A stretch of 40,852 bases of DNA from Thermodesulfobacteriota bacterium (GTDB lineage Bacteria > Desulfobacterota > Deferrimicrobia > Deferrimicrobiales > Deferrimicrobiaceae): the NCBI GenBank assembly GCA_040758155.1, contig JBFLWB010000099.1, positions 1 to 40,852 of the forward strand. Direction: 5' to 3'. How positions within the stretch are numbered: position 1 is the first letter of the stretch; every line of letters begins with the position of its first letter. Position numbers and translations under genes: made by a program. Under the pieces are notes generated by a model. The model was not told where the DNA came from and did no database searches. It saw nothing but the letters and a program-made list of their open reading frames with translations. Shown here piece by piece: positions 40,583 through 40,852 of the stretch.

Positions 40583-40852
40583 CTCCCGGACCCGGTGCGG
40601 GCTTCCGACACGGCCGTTTCCATCATTTCGCGGATCCGGCGGACGGTCTCCTCGTCCCGCCCCTCGAAGCGGAGCACGATCACCGGCTGTGTGTTCGAGG
40701 CGCGGACCAGCCCCCATCCTCCGTCGAACAGCGCCCGGATCCCGTCGACGTCGATGACCTCGCGCGCCTTGGGGGCGACGGCCTCCGCCACCGCCTTCAC
40801 GACGCGGAACTTGATCTCGTCGGGGCAGTCGACCCGGATCTCGGGAGTGGAC
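40579..40852 (-). CDS. Phosphomannomutase/phosphoglucomutase, C-terminal end (5' end beyond window)
   Basis: The last 90 codons are visible and open to the right edge. The C-terminal domain of the alpha-phosphohexomutase family is clear: STPEIRVDCPDEIKFRVV, EVIDVDGIRALFDGGWGLVR and the phosphate-binding loop RASNTQPVIVLRFEG. It interconverts hexose 1- and 6-phosphates; whether it prefers mannose, glucose or glucosamine cannot be told from this part. It is translationally coupled to uppP. Confidence 0.93.
   Translation of the reverse strand, partial: STPEIRVDCPDEIKFRVVKAVAEAVAPKAREVIDVDGIRALFDGGWGLVRASNTQPVIVLRFEGRDEETVRRIREMMETAVSEARTGSGR

Noticed and set aside
1-40852. tRNA, rRNA, riboswitch or prophage genes
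   Set aside because: No cloverleaf with a T-arm GTTCRA pattern in a gap, no ribosomal RNA sequence, no known riboswitch core and no phage structural or integrase gene was found by reading.

Overview
The window is a G+C-rich (roughly two thirds by eye) chromosomal segment from a Gram-negative bacterium. Outer-membrane, Tat, TonB and lipoprotein features, a menaquinone/ubiquinone-type methyltransferase, a CcsA-hemA-hemC-hemD-hemB cluster, DUF3015 and DUF4105 proteins, an MJ0042/DUF3426 protein and a MEDS-domain kinase together suggest a deltaproteobacterial lineage (Desulfuromonadota-like). That placement rests on gene content only. No rRNA, tRNA or CRISPR array was seen. Genes are tightly packed, with many stop/start overlaps (ATGA, GTGA, TTGA) and several GTG or TTG starts.

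Layout. 1-1666 holds the cut-off end of a secreted FecR/DUF6600-like protein with an RGG-rich tail. 1741-5349 holds a zinc-ribbon/DUF3426 membrane protein, a UbiE/MenG methyltransferase, cysteine synthase and a LOG-family hydrolase. 5366-8406 holds a divergent AbiJ-like (HEPN) protein, a Tat-exported M19 dipeptidase and a TonB-like protein. 8410-10324 is an AbiE-type toxin-antitoxin pair, visibly less G+C-rich than its surroundings, whose promoter lies in a perfect 26+3+26 bp palindrome.

From 23990 down to 10426 every gene is on the minus strand: a lipoprotein hydrolase, a DUF3015 protein, a DUF4105 protein, ccsA, hemA, hemC, hemD, hemB, a DUF4177 protein, an RDD protein, polA, an ECF sigma factor, its anti-sigma factor, a periplasmic protein and a WxPGxW-repeat protein. 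A strong intrinsic terminator follows at 10336-10368. The core (20582 to about 10904) looks like one long unit joining heme synthesis and cytochrome c assembly to DNA polymerase I and an envelope-stress-type sigma/anti-sigma pair.

24085-29794 is a plus-strand run: MEDS-PAS-GAF histidine kinase, single-domain response regulator, peptide-binding lipoprotein and two permeases, all overlapping end to start. No transporter ATPase gene is present. 29803-30984 is an AAA/DUF4143 ATPase behind a TTACTCA repeat cluster.

31099-37245 looks like a peptidoglycan-recycling neighbourhood. nagZ and a soluble lytic transglycosylase converge and overlap by 206 bp. Divergent from the transglycosylase are a TIM-barrel metalloenzyme, an AmgK-like kinase and a MurU-like nucleotidyltransferase. 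The rest is a Phd/VapC pair under a palindromic operator, a DUF255 thioredoxin-like protein, a small palindrome-bounded repeat element (39638-39747), undecaprenyl-diphosphatase (uppP) and the 3' end of a phosphohexomutase gene running off the right edge.
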